64,000 nucleotides of DNA, taken from Candidatus Poribacteria bacterium (lineage in GTDB: Bacteria; Poribacteria; WGA-4E; WGA-3G). Numbering within the stretch: position 1 is the stretch's first letter; each line of letters starts with the position of its first letter. A program made the position numbers and the translations under genes. Below the pieces are notes generated by a model. The model made no database searches. It saw nothing but the letters and a program-made list of their open reading frames with translations, and was not told the DNA's origin. Shown here piece after piece: positions 8,627-17,600 of the stretch. Location: the NCBI GenBank assembly GCA_022823085.1, contig JAJDXV010000021.1:1-64000 (forward strand), in the 5' to 3' direction.

Positions 8627-8986
8627 ATGCAGGTTAATGTTCGACACAAAGGTAGCATTACAATCTTAGATATTGAGGGGAAAGTTATTGGACCGGATAC
8701 GTTAGCTCTTAAAGAGGTCATCGATCAACAGATTAAGATGGCAAATAACGAAGCGGAAAATAGCGAAGGACTCAATTTAATTTTAAACTTAGAACGCGTT
8801 CAGATGATGGATAGCTCCGGGTTAGGCGTGCTGATCGCTTCTTATACCACCATCCAGCGGAATGACGGACGCGTGGCACTTCTTAAACTCGGCGGTAATG
8901 TTAGAAGTCTCATCGTTATGGCAAAACTTATGACGATTTTCGATTGCTACGATACCGAAGCAGAAGCGATAGGGCACTTTCTATAG
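8627..8986 (+). CDS. STAS-domain anti-sigma factor antagonist, second copy
   Basis: 119 residues, a single STAS domain with the intact phosphoacceptor loop MMDSSGLGVL (Ser63/Ser64). It is probably the direct partner of the RsbW-like protein 85 bases upstream. Compared with the STAS protein at 3126 it has a longer loop before the phosphosite. The last codons (TEAEAIGHFL) lie in the first unit of the 122-base tandem repeat, so copies of this gene end recur downstream. The leader is made of TTAACTGG/AACTG words and has no strong ribosome-binding site. Confidence 0.88.
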   Translation: MQVNVRHKGSITILDIEGKVIGPDTLALKEVIDQQIKMANNEAENSEGLNLILNLERVQMMDSSGLGVLIASYTTIQRNDGRVALLKLGGNVRSLIVMAKLMTIFDCYDTEAEAIGHFL

Positions 8987-9419
8987 TTTGAACCGCCACA
9001 AGACCTAAGCGAGAGTCGCAACAACGGCGCGACGGACAAGACCTAACGACATATTGAACGCAAGAACACTGATTAACCGAAGCAGAAGTTATGGGTCACT
9101 TCCTATAGTTTGAACCGCCACAAGATATAAGCGAGAGTCGCAACAACGGCGCGACGGACAAGACCTAACGACATATTGAACGCAAGAACACTGATTAACC
9201 GAAGCAGAAGTTATGGGTCACTTCCTATAGTTTGAACCGCCACAAGACCTAAGCGAGAGTCGCAACAACGGCGCGACGGACAAGACCTAACGACATATTG
9301 AACGCAAGAACACTGATTAACCGCATAGTCTTAACCGCCACAAGACCTAAGCGAGAGTCGCAACAACGGCGCGACGGACAAGACCTAACGACGTATTGAA
9401 CGCGAGAACCCTGATTAAC
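8954..9419 (+). repeat. Tandem repeat, 122-bp unit, about four copies
   Basis: Unit starts are at 8954, 9076, 9198 and 9320, exactly 122 bases apart; the last unit lacks about 22 bases. Each of the first three begins with the 3' end and stop codon of the STAS gene (ACCGAAGCAGAAG...CTATAG) and then carries the spacer sequence GCGAGAGTCGCAACAACGG...CTAACGAC. The final unit leads into the RBS cassette and ATG 9440. There are no spacers of differing sequence, so it is not a CRISPR array. The copies are nearly identical, so the amplification looks recent. Confidence 0.85.
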
Positions 9420-9439
9420 CGCAAGGAAAATTTAAAAAA

Positions 9440-10162
9440 ATGGAAACACGTTCCCCTGTTGATGCAGCACAAAGCATTAATTTATGGTATAAATGCACCG
9501 AGTGCCAAGAAGTCGTTTTCAGAGGCGAACTCGAACGGAATCTCTATATCTGCTCCTACTGCAACGCACTGTTTCCTTTACTCGCCGAAAAACGGCTCGA
9601 ATACCTATTCGATGAAGCATCGGCAACGAACATCAGATTGACCGACGCTGCCGGTATGACTGCCGAAGGAACAATTTCGGGATACCCGACTTGCCTTTTT
9701 ATCGCGGATATAGATGTAATCCCTATCGAGATTGACACCACTCTTCTTCTATCATCTATTGAGGCTGCCATAGAAAAACGTATACCACTGATTACGATTG
9801 CCGCTTGTCAACCGGACGGATATAAAGAGACGCTGGCGGAAACGACCTACTTGACAATGCAAATGGAGCGATTGCTGGAGGCTTCTCTACCACATATCAC
9901 TGTTCTGACCGAGAGTGAAATACACCCACTTGCAACGCATCTACCGCTCGGCGAATTGGTCATCGTAGAAGGCACAGCAACGCCCCCAAAACCGGTACAG
10001 CCGAACCTACAACCCGCACCACACGCACCAGAAGAACAACTTCTCACGCAAACACCCACAAATGAGATAGAAGCAGAACCTGACATCAGCGTTGACTGCT
10101 ATATCCCGCGCGAGACCTTACCTGAGATGTTAGGACGGTTTTTGAAGTTTTTTAACTATTAA
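9440..10162 (+). CDS. AccD-like zinc-ribbon protein, probable pseudoenzyme
   Basis: 240 residues. The N-terminus matches the acetyl-CoA carboxylase beta-subunit zinc ribbon: LWYKCTECQEVVFRGELE with Cys19, Cys22, Cys38 and Cys41, then LFPLLAEKRLEYLFDE. The following part still follows the AccD fold (GTISGYP, AIEKRIPLITIAA, LTMQMERLLEASLPHITVL). The glycine-rich active-site segments of true AccD (GGSMGSVVGEK and SGGARMQEG) are missing, so carboxyltransferase activity is unlikely (inference). A proline-rich tail of about 80 residues follows, ending in FFNY encoded by the end-repeat also seen at 6185. AAGGAAAA lies 13 bases before the ATG in the RBS cassette. It may be a structural or regulatory relic. 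Confidence 0.7.
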   Translation: METRSPVDAAQSINLWYKCTECQEVVFRGELERNLYICSYCNALFPLLAEKRLEYLFDEASATNIRLTDAAGMTAEGTISGYPTCLFIADIDVIPIEIDTTLLLSSIEAAIEKRIPLITIAACQPDGYKETLAETTYLTMQMERLLEASLPHITVLTESEIHPLATHLPLGELVIVEGTATPPKPVQPNLQPAPHAPEEQLLTQTPTNEIEAEPDISVDCYIPRETLPEMLGRFLKFFNY

Positions 10163-10403
10163 GTTTTTGTGCGGAGAAGTTAACAGTTGCCAGTTAACAG
10201 TTCCCAGAAAAGAGATATTGTGTTATCCGCACACCTCTTAACTGGTTACTGGTTACTGATACGCCAATAGCAAGCAGTCGCAACGAAGGCGCGACGGACA
10301 AGACAGAACGATGTGTTAGCCTCAGGAACCCTGATTTACCGCAAGGAAAATTTAAAAAGTCGAAACGAAGGCGCGACAGACAACAGAGAACGGATTATTA
10401 GCA
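10163..10403. repeat. Spacer of dispersed repeats between the AccD-like gene and galK
   Basis: Contains the R1 end (GTGCGGAGAAGTTAACAG), TTAACTGG/TTACTGG words and GCGACGGACAAGAC spacer sequence. The RBS cassette CCGCAAGGAAAATTTAAAAA follows (about 10339-10358) but has no ATG after it. Part of a second cassette copy follows and becomes the start of the galK reading frame. Confidence 0.6.
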
Positions 10404-11657
10404 ATGGTAACACTGACGAACCGCAAAGAAAATTTAAAAAACAGCAAAAATCCTGATCGGCTCTCTCCTATCACGGAGAGGTTTGAAGCCGTCTTCGGCA
10501 CCGCGCCGACATTTATCGCATCCGCACCAGGGAGAGTGAATCTCATCGGGGAACACACAGATTACAACGACGGGTACGTGTTTCCTGTCGCAATCAATAA
10601 ATATCTTAACATCGCTGTACGTAAGCGGTCCGACCGGCGCGTCGTCCTACACGCTTTAGATGTAAGCGAATCTTGCGATTTCTCGCTTGACGCGCGCACA
10701 CCTATTCCGCACCAGACACCAGCGTGGAGTCGTTACCTCATAGGCGTTGCGTCCTTACTACAAGCCTCTGGAAAACAGGTCGCCGGCATTGATGCCGTCA
10801 TTACAGGCGATGTCCCGATCGGCGCAGGACTCAGCTCTTCAGCGGCACTCTCAGTCGCTGCGACACTCGCTTTCTTAACCGCTGCCTCCGAAACCGCTAT
10901 ATCAGAAAACGATAAGCCGGAACTTGCAGCGTTGTGCCAACGCGTGGAACACGAATTCGCAGGCGTTAAGTGTGGAATCATGGATCAGACGATTTCACTG
11001 TTAGGACAAGAAAACTGTGGACTGTTCCTTGACTGTCGTTCGCTTGAATATGAGCACGTCCCGCTCAACCTCGCAGACCACGCTATCGCAATTTGTAATA
11101 CAAAAGTTAAACGGGAACTCGCAACCTCCGAATACAACAAACGGCGAGCCGAATGCGAAAGGGGGGTCGAAATCCTCAGACGGTGGCTACCGGGCGCTAC
11201 TTCACTTCGCGACATTACGGTAACGGATTTCAAAAAACATGAAGAAGAACTGCCGGCACTAACACAAAAGAGATGTCGGTATGTGATAGAAGAGAATGCA
11301 CGCGTGGTCGCGGCAGTCTCTGCACTCAAGTGTCGGAGCGAGGGCACCTCGTCCCGAACAGATGAATCACTGATCGCATTTGGTAATCTCATGAATGCAT
11401 CACACCACGGACTACGCGACGATTACCAAGTCAGCTGCACGGAGTTAGACCTACTTACCGACATCGCCCGCGACATCACAGGGGTCGTTGGAAGCCGTAT
11501 GACCGGTGCAGGGTTTGGCGGTTGCACTGTCAGTATTGTTCGCAACGACGCTTTGGAGACCTTTCAGACGCGCGTGACAACGGAATACCATCAAAAGACC
11601 GGTATTGAACCCGAAATTTACCTCTGTCATGTCAGCAATGGTGCACAAGTTTTTTAG
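10404..11657 (+). CDS. galK: Galactokinase
   Basis: GHMP-family kinase that phosphorylates galactose to galactose-1-phosphate, the entry to the Leloir pathway. Seen: the sugar-binding signature GRVNLIGEHTDYNDGYVFPV, the GHMP ATP-binding motif PIGAGLSSSAALSVA, the block CGIMDQTISLLG, and the C-terminal RMTGAGFGGC. It is about 30 residues longer than E. coli GalK. The first 16 or so residues (MVTLTNRKENLKN...) come from the dispersed RBS cassette read as protein, so the functional start may be later. No other Leloir genes are in the window. A ROK kinase follows after 14 bases, suggesting co-transcription. Confidence 0.93.
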   Translation: MVTLTNRKENLKNSKNPDRLSPITERFEAVFGTAPTFIASAPGRVNLIGEHTDYNDGYVFPVAINKYLNIAVRKRSDRRVVLHALDVSESCDFSLDARTPIPHQTPAWSRYLIGVASLLQASGKQVAGIDAVITGDVPIGAGLSSSAALSVAATLAFLTAASETAISENDKPELAALCQRVEHEFAGVKCGIMDQTISLLGQENCGLFLDCRSLEYEHVPLNLADHAIAICNTKVKRELATSEYNKRRAECERGVEILRRWLPGATSLRDITVTDFKKHEEELPALTQKRCRYVIEENARVVAAVSALKCRSEGTSSRTDESLIAFGNLMNASHHGLRDDYQVSCTELDLLTDIARDITGVVGSRMTGAGFGGCTVSIVRNDALETFQTRVTTEYHQKTGIEPEIYLCHVSNGAQVF

Positions 11658-11671
11658 AGACGGGAATCACT

Positions 11672-12754
11672 TTGACACATCGTACAACTCAGACAACATA
11701 TAGTATCGGCGTTGACCTCGGCGGAACGGATATCAAGGCTGGATTGGTTTCATCAGCAGGCGATATTTTTTGTCGTGTCGTGCTGCCGACAGATGTTGAA
11801 ACAGGCGGTCCAAAAGTCGTGGCGGCGCGGATTGCAGAAGCCGTCCGTCAAGTACTCGTGAACGTAGAAACCGCCGGTATCAACATAACTTCAGAGCAAT
11901 CCGAAAGTACGGATGCCGAAGTCTACGAAATCGGGGTCGGTCTCGGTGCTCCCGGACTGATTATCGCTGAAACAGGGGTCGTACACTTTTCACCGAACTT
12001 TCCGGGATGGAGTGACATCCCGCTCGTCGATTACGTTAACGCAGAACTCGCAAAACTACAGCCCACAAAACTCGCTGGACAGACCGACACGCATAAGAAA
12101 TACAAGCCGATATTACGCGGTATGGATAACGATGTGAACGCGATGACTTTAGGTGAACTGCATCACGGTGCGGGGGTCGGATACAAAAGCCTCGTCGCGC
12201 TCACGCTCGGCACAGGTGTTGGTGGTGGTGTCGTGATTGACGGCAAAGTCTATCACGGGAGCCGCAACACCGCTGGCGAATTAGGGCACACCATTGTCGA
12301 ACCGAATGGACGGGTCTGTGGTTGCGGGAATCTGGGGTGTCTTGAGGCGTACGCGGGGGCTAAGAATATCGTCGAACGTATCGAACAAAAGATAGCAGAT
12401 GGACGGCGTTCGAGTTTAGTCGATGTGATCAAGGATGGCGTGGAATTAACGCCGCGAATGATAGCCGAGGCAGCTGAAGCAGGCGACGCACTCGCCATCG
12501 AGATTTTCGCTGAGACCGGACAGTATATCGGTATCGCCTTGACATCAATCGCGCATATCCTCAACCCGCAAATTGCGATCATCGGCGGCGGTATCGCGGA
12601 AGCCGGTGAACAATTGCTTTTTCAACCGATCCGAAAAGAACTCGCTAAACGCGCGATGGACATCCCCGCACAGATGAAAATTGTAAAGGCGCACCTCGGA
12701 AACGACGCAGGAATCGTCGGCGCTGCGATGCTTGCAATGGATGCTGTAACATAG
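11672..12754 (+). CDS. ROK-family sugar kinase (glucokinase-like)
   Basis: 360 residues. ATP-binding block GVDLGGTDIKAGL at the N-terminus, catalytic-region motif NDVNAMTLGE, GTGVGGGVVIDGK, and the ROK zinc-binding signature VCGCGNLGCLEAYAG. This fits glucokinase or a related hexose or N-acetylhexosamine kinase; the substrate cannot be told from sequence alone. The start is TTG 11672, with AGACGGGA upstream and only 14 bases after galK, so the two are likely one operon for sugar phosphorylation. The stop lies in a repeat (GTAACATAGGGGACCG) that also ends the ABC transporter gene at 56168. Confidence 0.88.
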   Translation: MTHRTTQTTYSIGVDLGGTDIKAGLVSSAGDIFCRVVLPTDVETGGPKVVAARIAEAVRQVLVNVETAGINITSEQSESTDAEVYEIGVGLGAPGLIIAETGVVHFSPNFPGWSDIPLVDYVNAELAKLQPTKLAGQTDTHKKYKPILRGMDNDVNAMTLGELHHGAGVGYKSLVALTLGTGVGGGVVIDGKVYHGSRNTAGELGHTIVEPNGRVCGCGNLGCLEAYAGAKNIVERIEQKIADGRRSSLVDVIKDGVELTPRMIAEAAEAGDALAIEIFAETGQYIGIALTSIAHILNPQIAIIGGGIAEAGEQLLFQPIRKELAKRAMDIPAQMKIVKAHLGNDAGIVGAAMLAMDAVT

Positions 12755-12870
12755 GGGACCGTTTGTTTCCTGCGTCTTGTGTAGCATAGGCTGTTAGCCT
12801 GTGTCCTGTGTAGCATAAGGAGACCGTTGGTTTCCTGCGTCCTGTGTTGATAACTGATAACCACTGCCCT
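12755..12870. repeat. GTT-loop hairpin repeat and flanking repeat words
   Basis: At 12785-12803, CATAGGCT-GTT-AGCCTGTG forms a hairpin with one T-G wobble. Related hairpins with other stem sequences but the same GTT loop occur at 34053, 56328, 58808 and 62842. The words GTAGCATA, GACCGTT and TTTCCTGCGTC are repeated here. No gene. Confidence 0.6.
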
Positions 12871-12883
12871 GGAGAACACTCCG

Positions 12884-13603
12884 ATGAACAAGGAAAACAA
12901 TTTGCAGAACACAATAAACACATCAGAAAGCCTTGATAAAGAAAACCAAACGGATCAAAGAATAAGTGCCCCGCCTCGAGTGTCCCTCTTACAGATTTTG
13001 GCGGTCCTCTGTCTGTCTCTAATTCCGCTCAGTTGTTCAAAGGTCCCGGATTTCCTAAAGGACACTTTCCGACCAGAGTTGATCGTCCCGGTGTTCGATC
13101 CTGATGCCTACATTATGCCGCAGACGGGTGCCGTCGGTTACCTGAGAAACGGCATTAAGGCGATGGCAGTCCCGCTCAATGACGTGAAGGCGGTCGATGC
13201 GTTCGCTGTTTTTATTTACAACGGAACGGATCACTGGGTATCTTTCAAAATGAAGGATTGTCAGATGCTTGACGGGACAGGGAACGTCACGAAAACAATC
13301 GACAAGTCACAAGAATCCTTCTATCTAAAAAAGAATTTCAAACCGACGCTGCCCCCTGAATTCGCAGCGGAAGTCTTCCGATGGGATAAATCCATTCGGA
13401 TACAAGGTGCCCCGGCGGTACTACCGAGAGAGGACCTTGAAAGAACGACGGTGATGCCGAGGCAACACGCACGATTCTTCCTCTATTTCCGTAAACGGAG
13501 CATCAACTACAGCAGTTTGCGGATCATTGTACCGAGAGTCACAAGTGAATTTAATGACCAACAAACGACGTTCGTCTTCAAATTCAGGGTCCAACGCGGC
13601 TAA
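12884..13603 (+). CDS. Putative lipoprotein, function unknown
   Basis: 239 residues. A hydrophobic segment SLLQILAVLCLSLIPLSC ends in a lipobox (SLIPLSC), so the mature protein probably starts at that Cys and is anchored in a membrane. The region before it is unusually long (about 34 hydrophilic residues) if ATG 12884 is used. GTG 12980 would give a normal lipoprotein signal but has no clear ribosome-binding site, while GGAG precedes the ATG. The mature part is rich in beta-type sequence (YNGTDHWVSFKMKD). The next gene overlaps or abuts it and is also a lipoprotein, followed by a giant outer-membrane protein, so the three may form an envelope unit. Confidence 0.7.
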   Translation: MNKENNLQNTINTSESLDKENQTDQRISAPPRVSLLQILAVLCLSLIPLSCSKVPDFLKDTFRPELIVPVFDPDAYIMPQTGAVGYLRNGIKAMAVPLNDVKAVDAFAVFIYNGTDHWVSFKMKDCQMLDGTGNVTKTIDKSQESFYLKKNFKPTLPPEFAAEVFRWDKSIRIQGAPAVLPREDLERTTVMPRQHARFFLYFRKRSINYSSLRIIVPRVTSEFNDQQTTFVFKFRVQRG

Positions 13604-14615
13604 TCTTGGAAGGAAATATAAAAAAATCTATTTTCTTTTATTTCTCCTCTGTTTGAGCTGCACCCTTCCGAAAAGTGAAATTACACAACCGGAGACCCCA
13701 CCCGTTACTGAGAAGGGAGCCATTGGAATTCTGTTGTCTAATCGTGAACGGGAACCCTCTCCTATCGTTGGTATCATCTATGTTAAAACGCTGGGGCGGA
13801 CCGGACAAGGGCTTGCGGAATTTCAGAGACCGTTCGGACTCGCAATAGATGAACAGAACAGAATCTACGTCGCCGATGCCGGGAACAATCGCGTACAAGT
13901 TATCGACGATACGGGAGGCTTCATCACTGAATTCGGGGGACGTGGATGGCAGAGAGGCGAGTTCGACCACCCTACAGATATAGCCTTAAGCTTCCAACGG
14001 AGTTACCGACACCTCTATGTCGCCGATACAGGGAACAATCGCGTACAATACTGCAATTTTATTGATCAGATTTTCTATGTACTTACCGAAACTGTCGACG
14101 ACACGCCGTTGGATCAACCCGAAGGCATCGGGATCGGACGCAACGGCGAAGTTTATGTCGTAGATACCCGAAATCATCGCTGGATCGAATTCAATGTCGC
14201 CGGTGTTCCAGTTGCCACACGCGGGAGTTTTGGGCGCGGGACAGAACAGTTCTGGGACCCTACAGACCTCGCCGTTGATACCCAAGGGAACATCTATATC
14301 GTTGATGCAGGCAACCATCTCATCAAAAAATACGACTTTAGTGGCAATCCTATCGGCACTTGGGGCAGTGAAGGAGACAAACTCGGCCAACTCCGAGAAC
14401 CGAAGTGTATCGCTTTAGACGATTGGAATTACCTATATGTAACCGACAGCGGCAACCGACGCATCCAAGTTTTTGCACCCGACGGCAAGAGCATTACCGA
14501 ATTCAGTGCGCCCACACTCTTAGAACCGGCAGGGATCGCAGTCTCGAAAACTGGACACGTCTTTGTGAGCGACGCGGAAGCCAACGATATAAAAGTGTTC
14601 CAAGTTTTTCGTTAA
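13554..14615 (+). CDS. NHL-repeat beta-propeller lipoprotein
   Basis: About 353 residues from ATG 13554. A lipoprotein signal (YFLLFLLCLSC) is followed by five or six NHL units of the type IYVADAGNNRVQV, DTGNNRVQY, IYIVDAGNHLIKK and LYVTDSGNRRIQV. NHL propellers usually bind proteins, RNA or polysaccharide; the target here is unknown. ATG 13554 overlaps the previous gene by 50 bases. An alternative start is ATC 13626, which sits 12 bases after GGAAGG, just past the upstream stop, and aligns with the start position of the RBS cassette. With that start the signal peptide would have a normal length. Confidence 0.8.
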   Translation: MTNKRRSSSNSGSNAANLGRKYKKIYFLLFLLCLSCTLPKSEITQPETPPVTEKGAIGILLSNREREPSPIVGIIYVKTLGRTGQGLAEFQRPFGLAIDEQNRIYVADAGNNRVQVIDDTGGFITEFGGRGWQRGEFDHPTDIALSFQRSYRHLYVADTGNNRVQYCNFIDQIFYVLTETVDDTPLDQPEGIGIGRNGEVYVVDTRNHRWIEFNVAGVPVATRGSFGRGTEQFWDPTDLAVDTQGNIYIVDAGNHLIKKYDFSGNPIGTWGSEGDKLGQLREPKCIALDDWNYLYVTDSGNRRIQVFAPDGKSITEFSAPTLLEPAGIAVSKTGHVFVSDAEANDIKVFQVFR

Positions 14616-14623
14616 CTTCCTTT

Positions 14624-17600
14624 ATGCCTATCCGACTCTTTTTCCTTGTCTCCCTCTATTTATGTCTGCTCCCACGTCTCGGAAGTCTGGCACAAGAACC
14701 CGCGGATGACGACACGAACGTCCTCGAACTTCCTACCTTTTCCGTTCTCCGAAAGATAGAGACCGTCGAACTGAAAGCCGGTGAACAGGAATTCACGGTC
14801 AAGTACGCACCGATTCTCCGAAATACCGAGCAACTAACGGAAGCGGACGGAAACAAGCTTGTCCGAAATATAGACTACCAAGTCGATTTTTATTCCGGCA
14901 AAATCACGATAGAACCACGAGGGACGACAACCTACCCGTATAAGTTGAAGATTACCTATCGGACGCTGCCCTTCGCGATTAAAGAGGTCTACAAACGCGA
15001 TCTGTACGGCGAACAAAATCTGGATAGCCAGCAGCCAGCAGCCAGCAGCCGTAGGGGCGAGGTCCCCTCGTCCGCACAGGTTGAGCAACCCAACCCCTAC
15101 GAAGGTTTCCAACAGACCCCAATAGATGATAGCCAATCACAGTTAGAAGTCTCTGGAAGCCAAACGTTCGGTATTTCGCTTGGGAGCGGACGCGGCGTGA
15201 CACCGAACCAAGAACTCCGTGTTAACGTCGAGGGGAAAGCCTCCAAAGACATCACCGTTCTGGCGTTGCTATCCGACCAAGATTTACCGATCCAACCGGA
15301 AGGGACGACAGAGAACATCCAAGACATTGACCAGAAGTTGATTCGCATCACGCATCCAAATATGAGAGGCACGTTGGGCGATTTTGAGGGCTCACTCGGT
15401 GCTTCGGAGTTTATCTTTTTTCCGCGTGCATTGGAAGGTGTTCAGGTCGAAGGCGATTACGAGTGGGGACGGTTCCATCTCATTCCGAGCGCGATTCCGA
15501 AGGGACAGTCTACCAGTTTAGTCCTCCGTGGTGAGGAGGGACGCAGCGAATATCGGCTCACGGTCGATGGACAATACGTCATCGTGAAGGCGGGAAGCGA
15601 AATCGTCTGGCTAAACGGCGAAAGGATGCGACGCGGCGAAAACAACGACTATATTATCCGTGAATACGGTGACCCGATCGTCGAATTTAACAGCAAGCAC
15701 CTGATAACGAGCAACGACACGATCCGGATCGATTTTGAATACATCTCTGAGGAACGCGCATATCAGCAGAACCTTTACGGACTCAGCAGCGTTTTCACGC
15801 TACCCGGTGAGCGCATAAGCATCGGCGCCTCTTATGCCGTTGAGACAGACCTGAAAGAACCCGATCAGGCACTCATCGCAATTACAGAGACCGACTTGGC
15901 GGCACTGCGCCAAAACATTATGGACCCGGAGGAAGACGGATCGCGCCTCATCGCACCGCAACAACATACCGTATGGGGTTTAGAGAGCAGACTCAATATC
16001 ACCGAAAGCGCGTGGATTGAAGGCGAACTCGCCTATAGCAACCTCGATAGGAATACCTATTCCACGGTAGACCGTAAAGAGGTGAGTCAGGCGTGGAAAC
16101 TGATCGGTTCCGCGGATTGGGATTTCGCAACAGGGACAGCGCGTAAGGACGAGGACACCTTGAAGAGACACCTAAGCAAAAACCCCCTACTAACAACGAA
16201 TCTCGATATACGCGCGATGGATGCCGATTTCGTGCCTGTCGGTGCCTCAAGTAGCAACCGGAGCCGTTCCCGATATGAGACGCAATACGCTAAGGAGGGG
16301 TTTGATGACGCGTTTCTGTTCGACACTGCCGGTTTCTCACGCAGCGCACAAGATGAACGAACCGTGAACTTCGACATCCGATTGACACCGATGGATTGGT
16401 TGGCGTTTGATGCCGGTGTCGGCAGGAGCGAAGAACGAGAACCGCAACGTCCCAAAACCGTTACGACAGAAACAGAGACGTTGTCAACGAGGAATGCGAC
16501 GATCCGCAATAACTTCAATTGGGGTGTAAACTTCAATCAACTTGTGGGTAGGCGTAGGAGCGAGGTCACCTCACCCCTACCACGGACAAATGATCAGGGA
16601 AGCAGTACATCGACACCAGAGGAGCGTCCAACTCCAAAAACATCGCTCCTGAACAAGTTGCCGAATCTCCGATGGGATGACTATCGGAGCAGTTCGCGTG
16701 TTGAGGGTGAAGATTCAACGCGGACGCAATCGCAACAGAAGACAAGACAGGAAGGCAACTTGTCCTATCCGCTCGGTCCGTTCAGGTTCATCGGCACATT
16801 AGGCAGATTAGAATCCACAGAGGCGCGCAATGCAACGCTTAACCGAAAACGGGACCGCGCGATGGGACGTATAGATCTCGTTGATTTCAGTTGGTTGTCC
16901 GTCAACACCAGTTATGAACTTGAGGAGGCTTTCGCGAAGGAACCGTTGCTCACTTTAGACGACGCACCGATCGGTCTATCCGATTGGCAGCGAAGTACCA
17001 CAGCGCGAACGTGGAAGGTCGGCGTGTTTTCACAGCAGAAATCTTTTCTCGGCGGCGGCGTGAATCTGCGTGCCAACCTTGCACGCCGGATGTTACAAGC
17101 ACACACCGAATTCGGGGCAAACACGACGACGCAACTCGCCGATATTAACCTGCAGTTGACACCCTTAAGCCGCGCCATTGATATAGAAGTCCGTTATGAG
17201 TTAGATAAGAAATTAACAAGCCAACGCCACGAAATCTATACCAACATCCACCCGCATACCGGTGTGCTGCTCCAACCGGGTGAAGGCTATTACGTGAAAT
17301 TGGACGATCTGCACTATGTCGAGGACCCCGAAGAAGGCACTTACATCAAAATCTACCAAAACGTCGGGGATAAACCGACAACGGCAGTAGATGCAGATTT
17401 CCGTGTCCGTTTCCAACCGCGTCAATATTTCGCACGGCGTGCCAGAGCGCGGCAACAGCAGCAACGTCCGGGCGAGGGCCCCTCATCCCTACAACCTGAT
17501 AGCCTTCGTCCAACACCAAATGCTCGTTCGGGCGAGGGCCCCTCGTCCGAACGGGTTGGGCAACCTGGCCCCCCACCCATGAGAAAGACACCCAAGCAAA

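Noticed and set aside
8954-9419. Regular repeats that could be a CRISPR array
   Set aside because: The whole 122-base unit repeats; there are no short constant repeats with variable spacers and no cas genes.
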